Positions 35,032 through 47,187 of a stretch of DNA of 64,000 nt are shown in pieces. The notes under the pieces were generated by a model. The model searched no databases. It was not told where the DNA came from and was given only the letters and a program-made list of their open reading frames with translations. The translations under genes were made by a program, and so were the position numbers. Location: contig NC_065573.1 in NCBI RefSeq assembly GCF_937616625.2, positions 1,956,001-2,020,000 on the forward strand, in the 5' to 3' direction. Positions within the stretch are counted from its first letter, which is position 1, and every line of letters starts with the position of its first letter. This stretch comes from Mercurialis annua. Its lineage: Eukaryota > Streptophyta > Magnoliopsida > Malpighiales > Euphorbiaceae.

Positions 35032-38000
35032 TTCACCCCCCCTTAAAATAAATTCGTCCTCGAATTTAAAATTTAGCCACGTACCTTGAGTAAACAGATA
35101 TGGATATTTCTGCCTCATATCCTCTTCTGTCTCCCACGTGCACTCTTCTATAGATTGACTTCTCCAAAGAACTTTCACCATTGGAATTCTTTTCGTTCGC
35201 AATTGTCGTATCTGCGTATCGACAATCTGCACTGGCCGTTCTTCGTAAGTTAGTTCCTCGCTCACGTCCACCACTTGTGGTTGAATTATTCGAGAAGGGT
35301 CTGATACATACTTCCGAAGCATGGAAATATGGAAGACCGGATGAACTTGCGACATCTCCTGTGGCAAGTCTAGCTTATAGGCAACTGAGCCTATACGTTC
35401 CACGATCTGATACGGTCCGACATATCTCGGAGCCAATTTACCCTTCTTTCCGAAACGAATTACTCCCTTCATCGGTGATACTTTGAGAAACACGTAGTCT
35501 CCGAGCTGAAATTCGATATCCTTCCTTTTGGGGTCCGCGTAACTCTTCTGTCGACTGGAAGCAGTATTCAAACGTTGCCTTATCAACGGTACTTTTTCTG
35601 ACGTAATCTGGATGATCTCTGCTCCAGTGAGCTTTCGTTCACCGACTTCATCCCAACAGATAGGAGATCGACACTTGCGACCGTATAATGCTTCGTAAGG
35701 AGCCATCTCGATGCTCGAATGATAGCTGTTGTTGTAAGCGAACTCGACTAAAGGTAGGTACATGTCCCAACTACCTCCGAAGTCTAATACGCAAAGTCGA
35801 AGCATATCTTCTAACGTTTGAATCGTCCGCTCAGACTGACCGTCTGTCTGAGGATGAAACGCAGTGCTAAAATTCAATCGTGTCCCTAACGCATCTTGTA
35901 AACTCTTCCAGAAATGAGAGGTAAATACGGAACCTCTATCTGAAACAATTGACACGGGAACTCCGTGTAGGCTCACGATCTTATCGATATAAATCTCTGC
36001 CAACTTTGCTGCAGAATACGTCGTCTTGATAGGTATGAAGTGTGCTGACTTCGTCAAACGATCCACGATTACCCAAATAGAGTCGAACCCTTTCTGCGTC
36101 TTGGGTAAACCGATTACGAAATCCATCGTGATCTGCTCCCACTTCCACTCCGGGATGGGTAACGGCTGAAGAAATCCGTAAGGTCGCTGATGCTCCAATT
36201 TGACTTGCTGACAAGTCGGGCATTTCGCCACGAACTCTGCGATGTCTTTCTTCATTCCGCTCCACCAATACGTTGATTTGATGTCGTGGTACATCTTCGT
36301 GGAACCAGGATGAACGCTATAGATCGTTCCATGAGTTTCCTCCCTGATCTTCTGTCTTAAGTCTTCCATATCTGGAACGCACATTCGACTGCCGTATTTC
36401 AAGATTCCGTTGACGATACTGAAATCTTGACTCTTTCCTTGTTGAACTTCTTCAATTAGATGCTTCAATTGAGGGTCGTCTGCTTGCAACTCTTTGATCT
36501 GGTCTATCAACGTCGATCGTATCGTTAACTGAGCCATTAGGTTTCCGAGAGATGAGATTTCGAACTCCATTCCTTGGCTAAACATCGTATGTATCTCGTT
36601 GATTAATGGTCTCCGCCATGTCGTTGTAACGTGCGCGAGACTTCCAGCTGACTTTCTGCTTAAGGCATCTGCCACTACGTTGGCCTTGCCTGGATGGTAT
36701 TGTATCGTGCAGTCGTAATCTTTCAGTAATTCCATCCATCTCCGCTGTCTGAGGTTTAACTCTCGTTGGTCAAAAATATATTTGAGACTCTTATGATCTG
36801 TAAAGATCTCGCACGTAGCGCCGTATAAATAATGTCTCCAGATCTTTAGCGCGAAGATCACCGCTGCTAATTCTAGATCATGCGTCGGATAGTTCACTTC
36901 GTGCTTCTTGAGCTGTCGCGAAGCGTATGCAATCACTCGACCGTGTTGCATAAGGACACATCCTAGTCCAACTCTTGACGCGTCACAGTAAACTGTGAAT
37001 CCTTCCGTTCCTTCTGGTAACGCTAAGACTGGTGCCGTTGTCAGACACTTTTTCAGTTTCAGAAAACTGAGTTCACATTGGTCCGTCCAATTGAATTTCG
37101 CGTTCTTTTGAGTTAGCTTCGTCAAAGGTACAGCGATCTTTGAAAAATCTTGTACAAATCTTCTGTAGTACCCTGCTAAACCAAGGAAACTTCTAACTTC
37201 TGTAACCGATTCAGGCCGCTTCCATTCTATCACAGCTTCAATCTTCTTTGGATCAACCTTAATGCCGCTTTGTGAAACCACATGACCTAAGAAAGCCACT
37301 TCCGTTAGCCAAAATTCACATTTAGAGAATTTGGCGTACAGCTGATGCTCTCTTAGCTTCTGTAGTACTATCCGCAGATGTTGAGCGTGCTCTTTTTCTG
37401 TACTCGAATAGATTAAAATATCGTCGATAAATACGATCACGAACTGATCCAAGTATGGTTTGAATATTCTATTCATCAAATCCATGAAGGCTGCTGGGGC
37501 GTTCGTCAATCCGAATGACATAACGAGGAACTCATAATGTCCATATCGAGTTCGGAAAGCAGTCTTTTGTATATCATCATCGCGAATCTTTAGTTGATGA
37601 TAGCCTGATCTCAGGTCAATCTTGGAGAAAAACTTCGCTCCTTGTAACTGGTCGAACAAATCGTCGATTCTAGGTAACGGATATTTATTCTTGATCGTCA
37701 CCTTATTCAGCTGTCGATAATCGATACATAGTCGAAGCGATCCATCCTTCTTTTTCACGAACAACACTGGTGCACCCCACGGGGATACACTCGGTCTGAT
37801 GAAACCACGATCAAACAATTCTTCTAGCTGATCCTTAAGTTCTTTGAGCTCTGCTGGTGCCATTCGATAAGGAGGTATCGATATCGGCTTCGTGCCAGGA
37901 GCCAATTCGATACAAAATTCAATCTCACGATCTGGGGGTAATCCAGGTAATTCCTCTGGAAAAACGTCTGGATATTCCGATACAACTGGTACGTCGCTTA

Positions 38001-39870
38001 AGTTTACACTTTTCTTCTCCACGTCTCGTACTACTGCTAAGAATCCTTGACATCCCTTCTTCAACATACTACAAGCTTTAATAGTTGAAATGATACTCGT
38101 AGAAGATTCCATCTTATCGCCCTGAATTAAAACCGCTTCCATTCCAGGCGTGTTAAACGTCACCGTCTTCTTTCGACAATCCACATTGGCGTAGTGTTGA
38201 GCTAGCCAATCCATTCCCAGTATGACGTCAAAAGCTAAAACCTCAAGTAAAATCAAGTCGACTAACAAATCTCGTCCTTGAACTTTCACAGGACAAGACG
38301 GGTAAACGATACTAACTTCCACACTTTCTCCAACTGGGGTAGCTACGGATAAGGGGTTCCTAAGATACGCTGGTTGCACTCCTAACTTACTAGCGAAACT
38401 AGGCGAAACAAACGAATGCGTAGCGCCCGGATCAAATAAAATTAATGCGTCTTGAGAAGCGATAGGAAAGGTACCTTGCACCACCGCATTGGAAGCCTGA
38501 GCCTCCTGAGGATTCAGTGCAAAGACCCTAGCTTGACTTCCGCCAGCCTGCGAGGTCTGACCAGTTCCACGTCCTCCGCCATTTCTTCCTCCACGATTTC
38601 CATAGCCACGGCCTCTCTGGCCAGTAAAGGTACTTCCAGTCTGATCATATCCCGACGCTATCTGCTGCGCAGTTCTCTGCTGCTGATAAGAAGGTTGTAC
38701 TACAGTAGTCATCGAACCTGGAGGCATCTGCCTCGGACAATCTCTAGCGAAATGGCCCCGTTGACCACAATTAAAACATGCTCCACTAGCAGTATAACAC
38801 GCGCCATAGTGCCTCCTATTACAGTTCAAACATAAAGGAACTCCGCCTCCCATGTCACTCATTGATCTGGCACTAAATCCAGTGCCTGAAGTACTGACTC
38901 TAGTTCCATACCGAGCTCTCTTATTTCTCTGCTGACGTGATGGAGGTCGAGAATAACTCCCAGTATATGATCGGGTAGGTGCGCTCTGTACGCTGCGAAA
39001 CGTAATATCTCTCACAGGTGCAACATTGGAAGGGTCAGGAATTCTTCCAAAACGGATAAGAGAAACTTCCATTTGCCTAGCATTATCAATCAGTTGCACT
39101 AAGGTTCTTCCGATATCAGACGTCAGACTCACAAATTCAGCTCCTAGACCCTCTACAAACCTTGAGTTCACTCTGACTGGGTCTGTAGTCAGGTCTGGTG
39201 CAAACCTACTCACTCTAGTGAACTCCGTCACATACTCCTGCACAGACTGATTGCCTCTACTCAGGGTCAACCACTGACTACGATAACTCTCCGTTACCGC
39301 ATAAGGTAAAAAGTATTCCCTAAAGTGGTTTGCAAATTCAGCCCAAGTCATAGTATCCATAGTTGGCTGAATATGCTGCTGAAACCAATCTTTCGCAGGT
39401 CCTTTCAATGACATTTCCACCATAATGATGGTCTGTCTCTCATTAGCTTGCAGGCGTCGAGCATTACGTTCTACTTCTTCGAGGAAATCGAGAGCATCGC
39501 CTGTACTGTCAAACTTAGTTGGTTTGAGACGCATATAAGCCAAGACGATATCTCGATCAGTGAAAGCCACGTTACGCAACTGTTGCTGCTGTAGTTGCTC
39601 ACGATGCATATTCTGCACCTCAGCCTGATTGGCTTGCATAGCCGCAATTCCCGTAAGAAACTGATTCAGATCAAACCCCACAACATTAGGTTGCTGGGCT
39701 TGCGCTTGCACTCCAGGTGCCTGCGCCTGGGCCTCTTGGCCACCACCTCCTTTGTGAACAGAAGACTCATCTTGAGCTTCTGGATGGACGTCATGCGCCC
39801 CTTCTATAACATTACGTGCTGCAGCGGCAGCTCGCTCTACTTCTTGTCGTTGGTCAGACATCCTGACCAT
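34966..39870 (-). CDS. Tekay gag-pol polyprotein, 1634 codons, uninterrupted
   Basis: Gag capsid core at residues about 115-270 and a CCHC knuckle [14 protein letters not shown] near 365-380. The aspartic protease core near 480 reads DPGATHSF, where the family normally has a small polar residue in place of P. RT has [14 protein letters not shown] and the catalytic FIDDI near 813. RNase H has YCDAS near 960, HDLELAAV and ALSRK. Integrase has the HHCC zinc domain near 1180-1225 and catalytic residues in [13 protein letters not shown] and DGQSERT (about 1248, 1306, 1344). A chromodomain-like end ([19 protein letters not shown]) lies near 1560-1590. The frame runs on past it through the purine tract and ends 66 bases inside the LTR. 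M4 is an alternative start. Plus-strand ORFs here are shadows. Whether the protease works is uncertain. Confidence 0.95.
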   Translation of the reverse strand: MVRMSDQRQEVERAAAAARNVIEGAHDVHPEAQDESSVHKGGGGQEAQAQAPGVQAQAQQPNVVGFDLNQFLTGIAAMQANQAEVQNMHREQLQQQQLRNVAFTDRDIVLAYMRLKPTKFDSTGDALDFLEEVERNARRLQANERQTIIMVEMSLKGPAKDWFQQHIQPTMDTMTWAEFANHFREYFLPYAVTESYRSQWLTLSRGNQSVQEYVTEFTRVSRFAPDLTTDPVRVNSRFVEGLGAEFVSLTSDIGRTLVQLIDNARQMEVSLIRFGRIPDPSNVAPVRDITFRSVQSAPTRSYTGSYSRPPSRQQRNKRARYGTRVSTSGTGFSARSMSDMGGGVPLCLNCNRRHYGACYTASGACFNCGQRGHFARDCPRQMPPGSMTTVVQPSYQQQRTAQQIASGYDQTGSTFTGQRGRGYGNRGGRNGGGRGTGQTSQAGGSQARVFALNPQEAQASNAVVQGTFPIASQDALILFDPGATHSFVSPSFASKLGVQPAYLRNPLSVATPVGESVEVSIVYPSCPVKVQGRDLLVDLILLEVLAFDVILGMDWLAQHYANVDCRKKTVTFNTPGMEAVLIQGDKMESSTSIISTIKACSMLKKGCQGFLAVVRDVEKKSVNLSDVPVVSEYPDVFPEELPGLPPDREIEFCIELAPGTKPISIPPYRMAPAELKELKDQLEELFDRGFIRPSVSPWGAPVLFVKKKDGSLRLCIDYRQLNKVTIKNKYPLPRIDDLFDQLQGAKFFSKIDLRSGYHQLKIRDDDIQKTAFRTRYGHYEFLVMSFGLTNAPAAFMDLMNRIFKPYLDQFVIVFIDDILIYSSTEKEHAQHLRIVLQKLREHQLYAKFSKCEFWLTEVAFLGHVVSQSGIKVDPKKIEAVIEWKRPESVTEVRSFLGLAGYYRRFVQDFSKIAVPLTKLTQKNAKFNWTDQCELSFLKLKKCLTTAPVLALPEGTEGFTVYCDASRVGLGCVLMQHGRVIAYASRQLKKHEVNYPTHDLELAAVIFALKIWRHYLYGATCEIFTDHKSLKYIFDQRELNLRQRRWMELLKDYDCTIQYHPGKANVVADALSRKSAGSLAHVTTTWRRPLINEIHTMFSQGMEFEISSLGNLMAQLTIRSTLIDQIKELQADDPQLKHLIEEVQQGKSQDFSIVNGILKYGSRMCVPDMEDLRQKIREETHGTIYSVHPGSTKMYHDIKSTYWWSGMKKDIAEFVAKCPTCQQVKLEHQRPYGFLQPLPIPEWKWEQITMDFVIGLPKTQKGFDSIWVIVDRLTKSAHFIPIKTTYSAAKLAEIYIDKIVSLHGVPVSIVSDRGSVFTSHFWKSLQDALGTRLNFSTAFHPQTDGQSERTIQTLEDMLRLCVLDFGGSWDMYLPLVEFAYNNSYHSSIEMAPYEALYGRKCRSPICWDEVGERKLTGAEIIQITSEKVPLIRQRLNTASSRQKSYADPKRKDIEFQLGDYVFLKVSPMKGVIRFGKKGKLAPRYVGPYQIVERIGSVAYKLDLPQEMSQVHPVFHISMLRKYVSDPSRIIQPQVVDVSEELTYEERPVQIVDTQIRQLRTKRIPMVKVLWRSQSIEECTWETEEDMRQKYPYLFTQGTWLNFKFEDEFILRGGECNTPKYFKVIKSCHVSRFPIN
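35032..35067 (-). other. Polypurine tract and upstream hairpin of the Tekay element
   Basis: On the minus strand AAGGGGGGGTGAAT precedes the LTR TGTAATACCCC, and the hairpin AAATTCG-AGGA-CGAATTT occupies 35067-35050. Here the hairpin lies within the extended end of the gag-pol frame (residues FEDEF), yet it is also present in the two non-coding elements, so it is likely a cis signal. Confidence 0.8.
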
Positions 39871-40108
39871 GACAAACAGCGTTACTTAGCCACTTAATCA
39901 CATGTTATCGCAAACGCATACCGTATAAAACGCGCATCTCATCACATGCGAACACACACGTAAGACAGACTCACAACCTAGAGGGAAAGCTGAAAGTTCG
40001 AAAATCAAATGAATACGTAACAAAGACAAGACTTGAGTCCTATGTGCTGCAGTAGACTCCTATAAAAATCAATCACTCTTCTGACATAAGCAATGGTAAC
40101 TGGACCAT

Positions 40109-40120
40109 GCTCTGATACCA
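40109..40120 (-). other. Primer binding site of the Tekay element, tRNA-Met type
   Basis: TGGTATCAGAGC on the minus strand, four bases from the 5' LTR end. It is followed by a 238-base leader up to the gag start at 39870. Confidence 0.9.
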
Positions 40121-40124
40121 ACAT

Positions 40125-42280
40125 TGTCACGACCCAATCTCAGGGCCGAGACCGGCGCTAGGGAATGGGAGTGGTTGCTCCGAAACCCGTAGCAAGCCTA
40201 AAAACGTAAAATAATTTTTCGCGAAATGTAAACGTCATGCATGACATAAGCAAACACGTGTCATGCAGAAGCACACATATCCTCTGGCAGTCACCATATA
40301 TAAATAACGCAGCAAGCGTAAAACGTTTAAAACTTTAAAACGTTAGAGTAATATTTACATAAAACTATATATTACAGCTGACTCACAAATTACTTATCTA
40401 CTGCAGCTCTAAGAGTAAAGTACTGTTTCTTTACATACTCAAAAATACAGACTTCTGGAAGTAGGATAGAAGTTCGTTGCTTCAAAGCGTCTTTATCCTG
40501 AAAGGAAATCTGTGAGGGGTCAGTATATTGGGATATACTGAGTGAGTTCATACATTTACTAGTAAGTATTCAAATAAAACATAAAATCGTAATCAATCAT
40601 ATGCAGCCAAGTACAGGATCCGATTGAAACCTTAATCCTCAAACATACTAATAATCAATCGATCAACCCAATCATAAATATCAATCGCGAGTCCAACTCG
40701 CTGGTGGCCCAGCCACTAGATACGGGGACTTCCAGGCTACACCGTAGCCGAGTTCACTCTGCGTATCTAAATCATAACTCAATCGTAAATTTCATATTCA
40801 TCATCAGCTCCCAGCTGAGTTATATCAAAACTGGTGATCACACAGTCCTATTGTCGCCCAATAGGTAGCACGTTCCATCGGATCAATACTGGTTTCAAAT
40901 CCAGCATATGCAATTCATAAAAAGAATTCGCATATAAAACATGCAATTCAAATATAAAGCAATATGTAATAATTGCTTAAATAAATACTTTAAAAGCAAA
41001 TCGTATAAACTCACTGAAAACGCTTATCCAAAAATACGTCGGGGCTTTAGAAACGTCAAGCTTCCCGAGCTCCTGGTCCAGCTCCTTCTTGCCTCGCTGG
41101 ATCTAAAACAATTTCAAAACATTTGACTCACATCAGAATCCTATTCTAAGATTGACTCTAGACTCGAGACTCGACACATTTTACTTTCATTAATCGTCGT
41201 GCTTCTCACGCATATCCCACTAAACGATACCAACTCGTTTACGGATCGCAAATTACTTCCAATTCAATGTTCTTATAACCTCATTAGGTTAACTACTATT
41301 CGATTTCCGATTCAATACGCGTAATTAATTCAATCAAAGTACGAAGACTCAGGGTGCGAGAATCGAAGGGTGCACGCTCGTGCAGGGAGGTACACGTTCG
41401 TGTACCTTGGTACACGTTCGTGTACCAAATGATGGTACACGTTCGTGTACCACAAGTACACGTTCGTGTACCACAGTACACGATCGTGTACTGTCGTGCA
41501 CGATCCCCCGGAATCAATTTCCGGGGTTTCCGACCTGCTATATACGCAAAAACGCTCCAAACTCAACCAAAACGCATATTCCAAGCCCAAAACGCTATAT
41601 ATCAATCCTATACTCGATAAAACGATAAAATCGTTTCGTGGCCTAAAACTTTGAATCGATATAACTCAAAATATAATCAACGAAACGGTAAAACGTCAAG
41701 CTTACCGTGATTACCCGTCGAAATACGATCGTTTGGAGTTATAGAACGTCGGAAACGGACGAGAAACGGAATCGAGCGATGGAACCGTAGTCGATCGCCG
41801 TTAAGAACGAAAGAAAGAAAGAAAAGGAATGAAGGTTCTGATCCCTTCTTCATTCATCTCAATCTCATATATATCCTGGCTAAAGTACGCTTTGGTCCTT
41901 GAAACTTTTCAAAAGTTTCAATTTAATCCAAAACTTATTCAATTAATCTTTCTATTAATTCAACTACGTATTATTTATCTCCGAATAAATAATATCAACT
42001 TAAAATATAGATTTTCATCGAGAATCCTCAAATCTCTATTTTCGGGCTTAATTGGCTAATTTGCACTTTAGCCCCTAAACTTTTCAAAATTTACAATTTA
42101 GCCCTAAAATGCTTCCACATCCAACTTTTCATAATAACTCCTTTAATCCCGCTAATTGACTCATCAAATTTTTATTCTGAATTTCCGATATAATCAAATT
42201 AAATTCTCCTTAATTTAATTTATCGGAAATCTCGACACGTGGCACGACTTAATTACCTTAAAATATTTTGGGGTATTACA
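40125..42280 (-). repeat. 5' LTR of the Tekay element, 2156 bp
   Basis: Near-identical to the 3' copy. Differences by eye: near 40474, 40517, 41120, 41269, 41515 and 41935, plus the two indels. GAAGC follows directly at 42281. The dyad array occupies about 41389-41500. Confidence 0.95.
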
Positions 42281-42362
42281 GAAGCAGGACGAGACCAAGT
42301 GATGACGGCCGAGTCATCGTCAAAGGTGAGAGTCAAAGCATCAAGGAAATCATCCCCCATTC

Positions 42363-42435
42363 CTGCAAAGGCAATATGGATAAGTGAACATTCAAACAGG
42401 ACAAAGGCAAAATAAAAGACTAACAAGAAGCATAC
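42363..42435 (-). other. Candidate intron 1 of the antisense gene, 73 bp
   Basis: On the minus strand the donor is CTCAGG|GTATGC and the acceptor CCTTTGCAG|GAATGG. Removing it joins exon 1 to an open exon 2 in phase. It lies in the antisense strand, so it is not a splice substrate in the element's genomic RNA. Confidence 0.6.
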
Positions 42436-43249
42436 CCTGAGACGCAGACGTCAAATCTACAAAAGATAGAGGTGAAGGAGAACGGCAAGACTGAGACAGT
42501 GTACCATCACTCTCAAGAGGCCCCTCAATCACAGTATGAGGAGGCAACTCAATATGAGGAAACTTACGATACAAGTATCTATCCACTAAGTCACAACAAT
42601 CGAATAAACGAGACTGGGCATCATCTACTAAGGAATCTATTGCCTCTGAGTCAGTAGCACAAAGTGGGGGAAAAGATAGGGACTCAGAGTCATCTACCCA
42701 ATCAGAGGGGAAGTCAACGAAAGCACTATCATGACCCACAACAAAGAAAGAACGCTGCCAATGTTTAGTAATTTTAGGCAAAGCATCAATCAGACGCTTG
42801 CCTCGATGAGCAGCCAAACGATGGTAAAATTCATTACTCCTACGAGTTATAAAGAAAAGCTCGTTCAAAAGACCCAAAGAAGGAACCAAACCCTTGTCAC
42901 AGACCAACTCAATAAAGCAACACAAGACTCGAATTGCATTCGGACGGATTTGACCTAAGGCAATCCCATATTCCTTAACAAAAGACTCAATCAAAGGATC
43001 TAAAGGGAAACGCAACCCACAACGGAACTATTCTCTATAAATGACTACTTTCCCATCACCCACATTCTCGTTAGCACTCATACGAGCACCGCAGACAGAA
43101 AGGGAATATGCCACTGGAATCCCATAATCATCACGAATTTCACCCAAAGACTCTCTATCAATATTGGTAACAAACAAACTTAAAGAATTACGGTAATCAA
43201 CGGCAGCGCCGGACGAAGGGAGAGACACAGAAGACCTAGTACGAGTCAT

Positions 43250-43630
43250 ACCTAGTACGAAAAATCAAGAAAGAAGACGAAACTTTCCTGGAAACCTCAA
43301 GGAAGAACTAAGGCGAAAAGTAACAATGGCGGCGAATAAAAGCAAAGAAATTTTTGAAATAATCGGTGAAAAACAAACTAAAAGAAAACGGGAAGAAAAG
43401 CAAAGAAATTTAAAGGACCTAGGTAACCGCGACAGCAGTTACTAAGATAGAAACGTGGCGGACATTCAGGAGCGTGAAATGATGGCAGTTTAAATTTTGA
43501 AAAACGAAATTGAAAAGACAAGTGAAGAGACAATTACTCCTAACGGGTAAAAAGAAAAAAGGAGCACAGCGTGAAACAGGCCCAAACAAATGGCCTAGAC
43601 CAACAAACATAAATGCTTGAAAGACACAAT
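43250..43630 (-). other. Probable upstream region of the antisense gene
   Basis: The stretch between the antisense start codon and the Tat polypurine tract has no supported coding region; the 63-codon antisense ORF at 43419-43610 shows no recognisable motif. Its place makes it the likely promoter of the antisense gene, but I see no convincing TATA box. Confidence 0.4.
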
Positions 43631-43647
43631 CTTGTGGGAGGGACTAA
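43631..43647 (+). other. Polypurine tract of the Tat element
   Basis: CTTGTGGGAGGGACTAA abuts the 3' LTR. The purine core GTGGGAGGGA fits the Tat type and sets the 3' LTR start. Confidence 0.75.
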
Positions 43648-44060
43648 TGATGGATATCACACCTGAAACAGTACCAGAAGACTGCAACAAGACGCAGGTC
43701 ACGAACAATAAGACCAATCGCAGGTCCCTGACCCAGAATCCAACAGTAACCAACTAGTAACGCGGATAAGTTAGTCCTCCCTAAAGATCAGGGATAATGA
43801 CAAAGAATAGCTCATCATAACAAGAAGATGAGATCAGAATAAAGGAGAAGACTCCTAACACATTACAACGACTATGATATATATAAACTAAGTCCTAAGT
43901 CAGGTAAACCCTAATTTCACTCATATTTACCGTCAACACTACTCCAATCTATCTGACTTAGGCATCGGAGGGTATTCGAGCCAACACCGGCTCGAATCCT
44001 TCTAACCTATTTTCCTTTGTAGGTTGGATCAAACTCGGACCGACAGATAAAGAACCATTA
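43648..44060 (+). repeat. 3' LTR of the Tat element
   Basis: 413 bp, the same length as the 5' copy, followed by the right target duplication GTTAC at 44061-44065. By eye about 19 substitutions distinguish the two copies, many of them transitions, plus a small cluster near the TATATAAAC segment and the ACTACTCC segment. Confidence 0.93.
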
Positions 44061-45716
44061 GTTACGAAACCCTTTTTAGCAATTTAAGCCAAACATTTAC
44101 AAATCTCAAGAAATAAATCCAAACGTCTCACCTTTTTAGCGATTTAAAACAAACATTTACAAACGTTACGAAACGAATCCAAACGTTTCACCTTTCTAGC
44201 TATTTAAGCTAAACGTTTACAAACGTTATGAAACAAAACCAAACGTTTCACCTTTTTAGCGATTTAAACCAAACGTTTAAAAACAATTTAGAAACAAATC
44301 CAAACGTTTCACCTTTTTAGCGATTTAAGCCAAACGTTTACAATTGCTACAAAACAAATCCAAACGTTTCACCTTTTTAGTGAATTAAGCCAAAAGTTTA
44401 CAAACGTTATGAAACAAATCCAAGCGTTTCACCTTTTTAGCGATTTAAGCCAAATGTTAAAAACGTTACCAAACAAATCCAAACGTTTCACCTTTTTAGC
44501 AATTTAAGTCAAATGTTTACAAACATTAAGAAACAAATCCAAACGTTTCACGTATTAGTGATTTAAGCCAAACGTTTACAAATGTTACGAATCAAATCTA
44601 AATGTTTCCCTTTTTTGCGATTGAAGCCAAACGTTAACAAACATTACGAAACAAATCCAAACGTTTCACCTTTTTAGCGATTTAAGCCAAACGTTTACAA
44701 ATGTTACGAAACAAATCCAAGCGTTTCACTTTTTTAGCAATATTGACCAAACGATTACAAACGTTTAGAAACAAATCCAAACATTTCACCTTTTTAGCGA
44801 TTTATGTCAAATGTTTACAAACGTTACGAAACAAATCCAAATGTTTTCCCATTTTAGCGATTTAAGCCAAACGTTTAAAACGTTACGAAACAAATCCAAA
44901 CGTTTAACCTTTTGAGCGATTGAAGCCAAACGTTTACAAATGTTACGAAACAAATCCAAACGTTTCAACTTTTTAGCGATTTAGACCGAACGTTTACAAA
45001 CGTTTCGAAACAAAACCAAACGTTTAACCTTTTAAGCTATTTATGCCGAACGTTTACAAACGTTACGAAACAAAACCAAACGTTTCACCTTTTTAGCGAT
45101 TTAAGCCGAACGTTTACAAACGTTACAAAATAAATCCAAATGTTTCACGTTTTTAGCGATTTATGCCAAATGTTTACAAACGTTACGAAACAAATCCAAG
45201 CGTTTCACCTTTTTAGCAATTTAAACGAAACGCTTACAAGCGTTACGAAATGAAACCAAATGTTTCACCTTTTTAGCGATTTAAGCCAAAAGTTTACAAA
45301 CGTTACAAAACAAATCCAAACGTTTCACGGTTTTAGCAATATAAGCCAAACGTTTACAAACGTTACAAAACAAATCCAAACGTTTTACCTTTTTATCAAT
45401 TTAAATCCAAACGTTTCACCTCTTTAGCGATTTAAGCTAAAGGTTTACAAACGTTACGTAATAGATCCAAACGTTTCACCTTTTTAGCGAATTAAGCCAA
45501 ACATTCACCTTTTTAGCGATTTATGCCAAACGTTTATAAACGTTACGAAATAAATCCAAATGTTTCACCTTTTTAGCGATTTAAGCCAAACGCTTACAAA
45601 CGGTACAATACTAATCCAAATGTTTATATAGTTACGAAACCCTTTTTAGAAATTAAAGCCAAACATTTACAAATCTTAAGAAATAAATCCAAACGTTTCA
45701 CCTTTTTAGCGATTTA
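44061..45716 (+). repeat. 60-bp satellite array, block C and right end of the satellite
   Basis: The array resumes with the right Tat duplication GTTAC and continues forward with the same variant monomers as block B. The start sequence (GTTACGAAACCCTTTTTAG and the next 60 bases) recurs at 45631, a spacing of 1570 bases, so block C is a third, longer copy of the higher-order unit. The last clear monomer ends near 45716 at GCGATTTATG, after which unrelated AT-rich DNA follows. Confidence 0.93.
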
Positions 45717-46846
45717 TGTGTTGTTGTCGATTTTTTATGCGGCCTATTAAAAAAGCTACAAATATTAGGGAAATGTAATTGAATTCTAATACAGTTTTTT
45801 TTGTATTATAGGATAATAACTAGCTTTAAATTAAATTTTCAATCTAGATTTGCAAATAAGTAATTGATACTTTTTTTATGTGGATTACAAAATAGAGTGT
45901 TTGAGATCTAGGAGGAAATGACTTATAAACTTTGACTGTTTAGTATCCAAAAAAGCATACACGCATTGAATTCTATGCATAGGTTAACAATTTATGTAGT
46001 GTGCTTAGTCTTAACATATTTATTTTGTATTATGAATTGTTATGTTGATGCTTCTTTGCTTTTAGGGTTTTACTGAAAAATTCAAAGAGAGATTCTACGT
46101 ACTCGTGTTCGATTACTTTCACCTTTAAAAACTTTATGCTAACTGTTCTGCAATGTTTTGATAAATTGTGTACTTTATCTTTTCAGATTGGATCAATATG
46201 CCATAGTTAAATTTGAGGTATTTAAATAGAGGTCTCATTTACTTTCTATTTGTGAAAATTTTGTTTAAATGACATCTAATAGTGCCTCTACGTTAATTTG
46301 TTTGTATATAGATGTCTCATTTACTATTTCTATGAACGATATATGGCAATGTCTCTGAACTTTTAGGTATTTAAATAGAAGCCTCATTTACTTGTTATTC
46401 TTATTGTAAGATAATAAATAGTTATTTTAGAGAGAGCATCAATATTTGAAGGAGACCAACGGACGTGTCTTCCTTGGACAGCTTCAATTTCATTGGTGTC
46501 CTTACATTATACTTTTTGGTTCTTTTATGTTTATATTGTACCGTTTTTTCATGAAATTTTGAAGCATGTGACAACGTTTACAAACATTAAGAATGATTAG
46601 TATTTATGATATGTATCTGACAGTTTTCTTTCTTTGCAGTGTACACCTACAAATAAAGTACTCCACGTGCTTCCCTTAATTGTTGCCATCCCCATTGCCA
46701 TTACGACCACTGCTTCTGTTTGCTTTGTTTCTTTCCTCCACCGCTAGTTGTTGGTGGTTTCTTAACTTTGACTTGTACAACAGTTATAGGGACGAATGTA
46801 TTTTCGGTTTTAATTTTATGTAGTTATATAGTTAGTATAGAATTTA
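45717..46846. other. AT-rich stretch, no gene seen
   Basis: Starts abruptly at the end of the satellite. A phrase near 46212-46250 (GTATTTAAATAGAGGTCTCATTTACTT) recurs imperfectly at 46367-46395, suggesting a degraded repeat. No coding region is supported; the 71-codon ORF at 46720 runs into the MITE. Confidence 0.5.
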
Positions 46847-47187
46847 GGCCAAATGTCGTAGAAAAGACAAACCTTTCACAAAAGTTTCACAAAAGTCCTG
46901 ACCTTTCAATTTTGTCGATTTTGGCCAAAAACTGATTATTTGGTTTCACAAAAGTCCTGACCTTTCAATTTTGTCGATTTTGGCCAAAAACAAATTATTT
47001 GGTTTCACAAAAGTCCTGACCTTTCAATATATGTGCATGCCACGTAGGCGCCACATAGGCAAAATTGAAATCAAATTGAGAGTTGGCCACAATTGAAACC
47101 AAATAATCTGTTTTTAGCCAAAATCGACAAAATTGAAAGGTCATGACTTTTATGATACTTTTAACGGCCGTTTTACGATATTTGGCC
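46847..47187. mobile_element. Mutator-like foldback MITE, 341 bp
   Basis: Terminal inverted repeats GGCCAAATGTCGTA and TACGATATTTGGCC, with a perfect 9-bp duplication TAGAATTTA at 46838-46846 and 47188-47196. Inside, a segment of about 58 bases (TTTCACAAAAGTCCTGACC...) is tandemly repeated on the left and present once inverted on the right, so the RNA or single strand would fold into a long hairpin. No ORF. Confidence 0.9.

Larger units (their letters stand above)
32843..42280 (-). mobile_element. Tekay-type Ty3/gypsy LTR retrotransposon, apparently intact
   Basis: 9438 bp, nested in exon 2 of the Tat antisense gene, with a 5-bp duplication GAAGC at 32838-32842 and 42281-42285. On the minus strand the order is 5' LTR (42280-40125), tRNA-Met primer site, 254-bp leader, single gag-pol ORF, purine tract and 3' LTR (35031-32843). 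The gag-pol order (protease, RT, RNase H, integrase) and the C-terminal chromodomain place it in the chromovirus group, Tekay branch. LTRs differ at about six sites plus two indels over 2156 aligned bases, so insertion was recent. Confidence 0.95.
31716..43249 (-). pseudogene. Antisense gene of the Tat element (putative gypsy-type transposon protein), three exons, disrupted
   Basis: Reads leftward, opposite to gag-pol. Predicted exon 1 is 43249-42436, exon 2 is 42362 down to 32521 with the whole Tekay element inside it, and exon 3 is 32426-31716. Exon 1 carries FPLDPLIESFVKEYGIALGQ followed by RPNA; this is the hallmark of the plant 'putative gypsy type transposon' family (Pfam Transposase_28). 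The family's function is unknown. Exon 3 begins with a coiled coil (LELRHEKEMTLLRD...) and ends acidic. Breaks are a stop at 43028-43030, a frameshift near 32690, a stop near 32170 and the Tekay insertion. Antisense ORFs of this kind occur in some Tat relatives. The exon structure is my inference from splice signals and frame continuity. Confidence 0.72.
25049..44060 (+). mobile_element. Tat-lineage Ty3/gypsy LTR retrotransposon, split by a nested Tekay element
   Basis: 413-bp LTRs at both ends, 5-bp target duplication GTTAC on each side, a GGCGCC-type primer site and a purine tract define a complete element of 9.57 kb once the 9438-bp nested insertion and its 5-bp duplication are discounted. 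Gag, protease, RT, RNase H, a second RNase H and integrase follow in order on the plus strand. An antisense gene lies between integrase and the 3' LTR. The second RNase H and the antisense ORF are traits of the Tat branch. The coding regions hold several stops and frameshifts, so this copy is dead. LTR differences (about 19 of 413 by eye) put it well before the nested element. Confidence 0.93.

Noticed and set aside
35181..39897. Plus-strand ORFs opposite the Tekay gag-pol
   Set aside because: Shadows of a 1634-codon minus-strand frame with clear domains.
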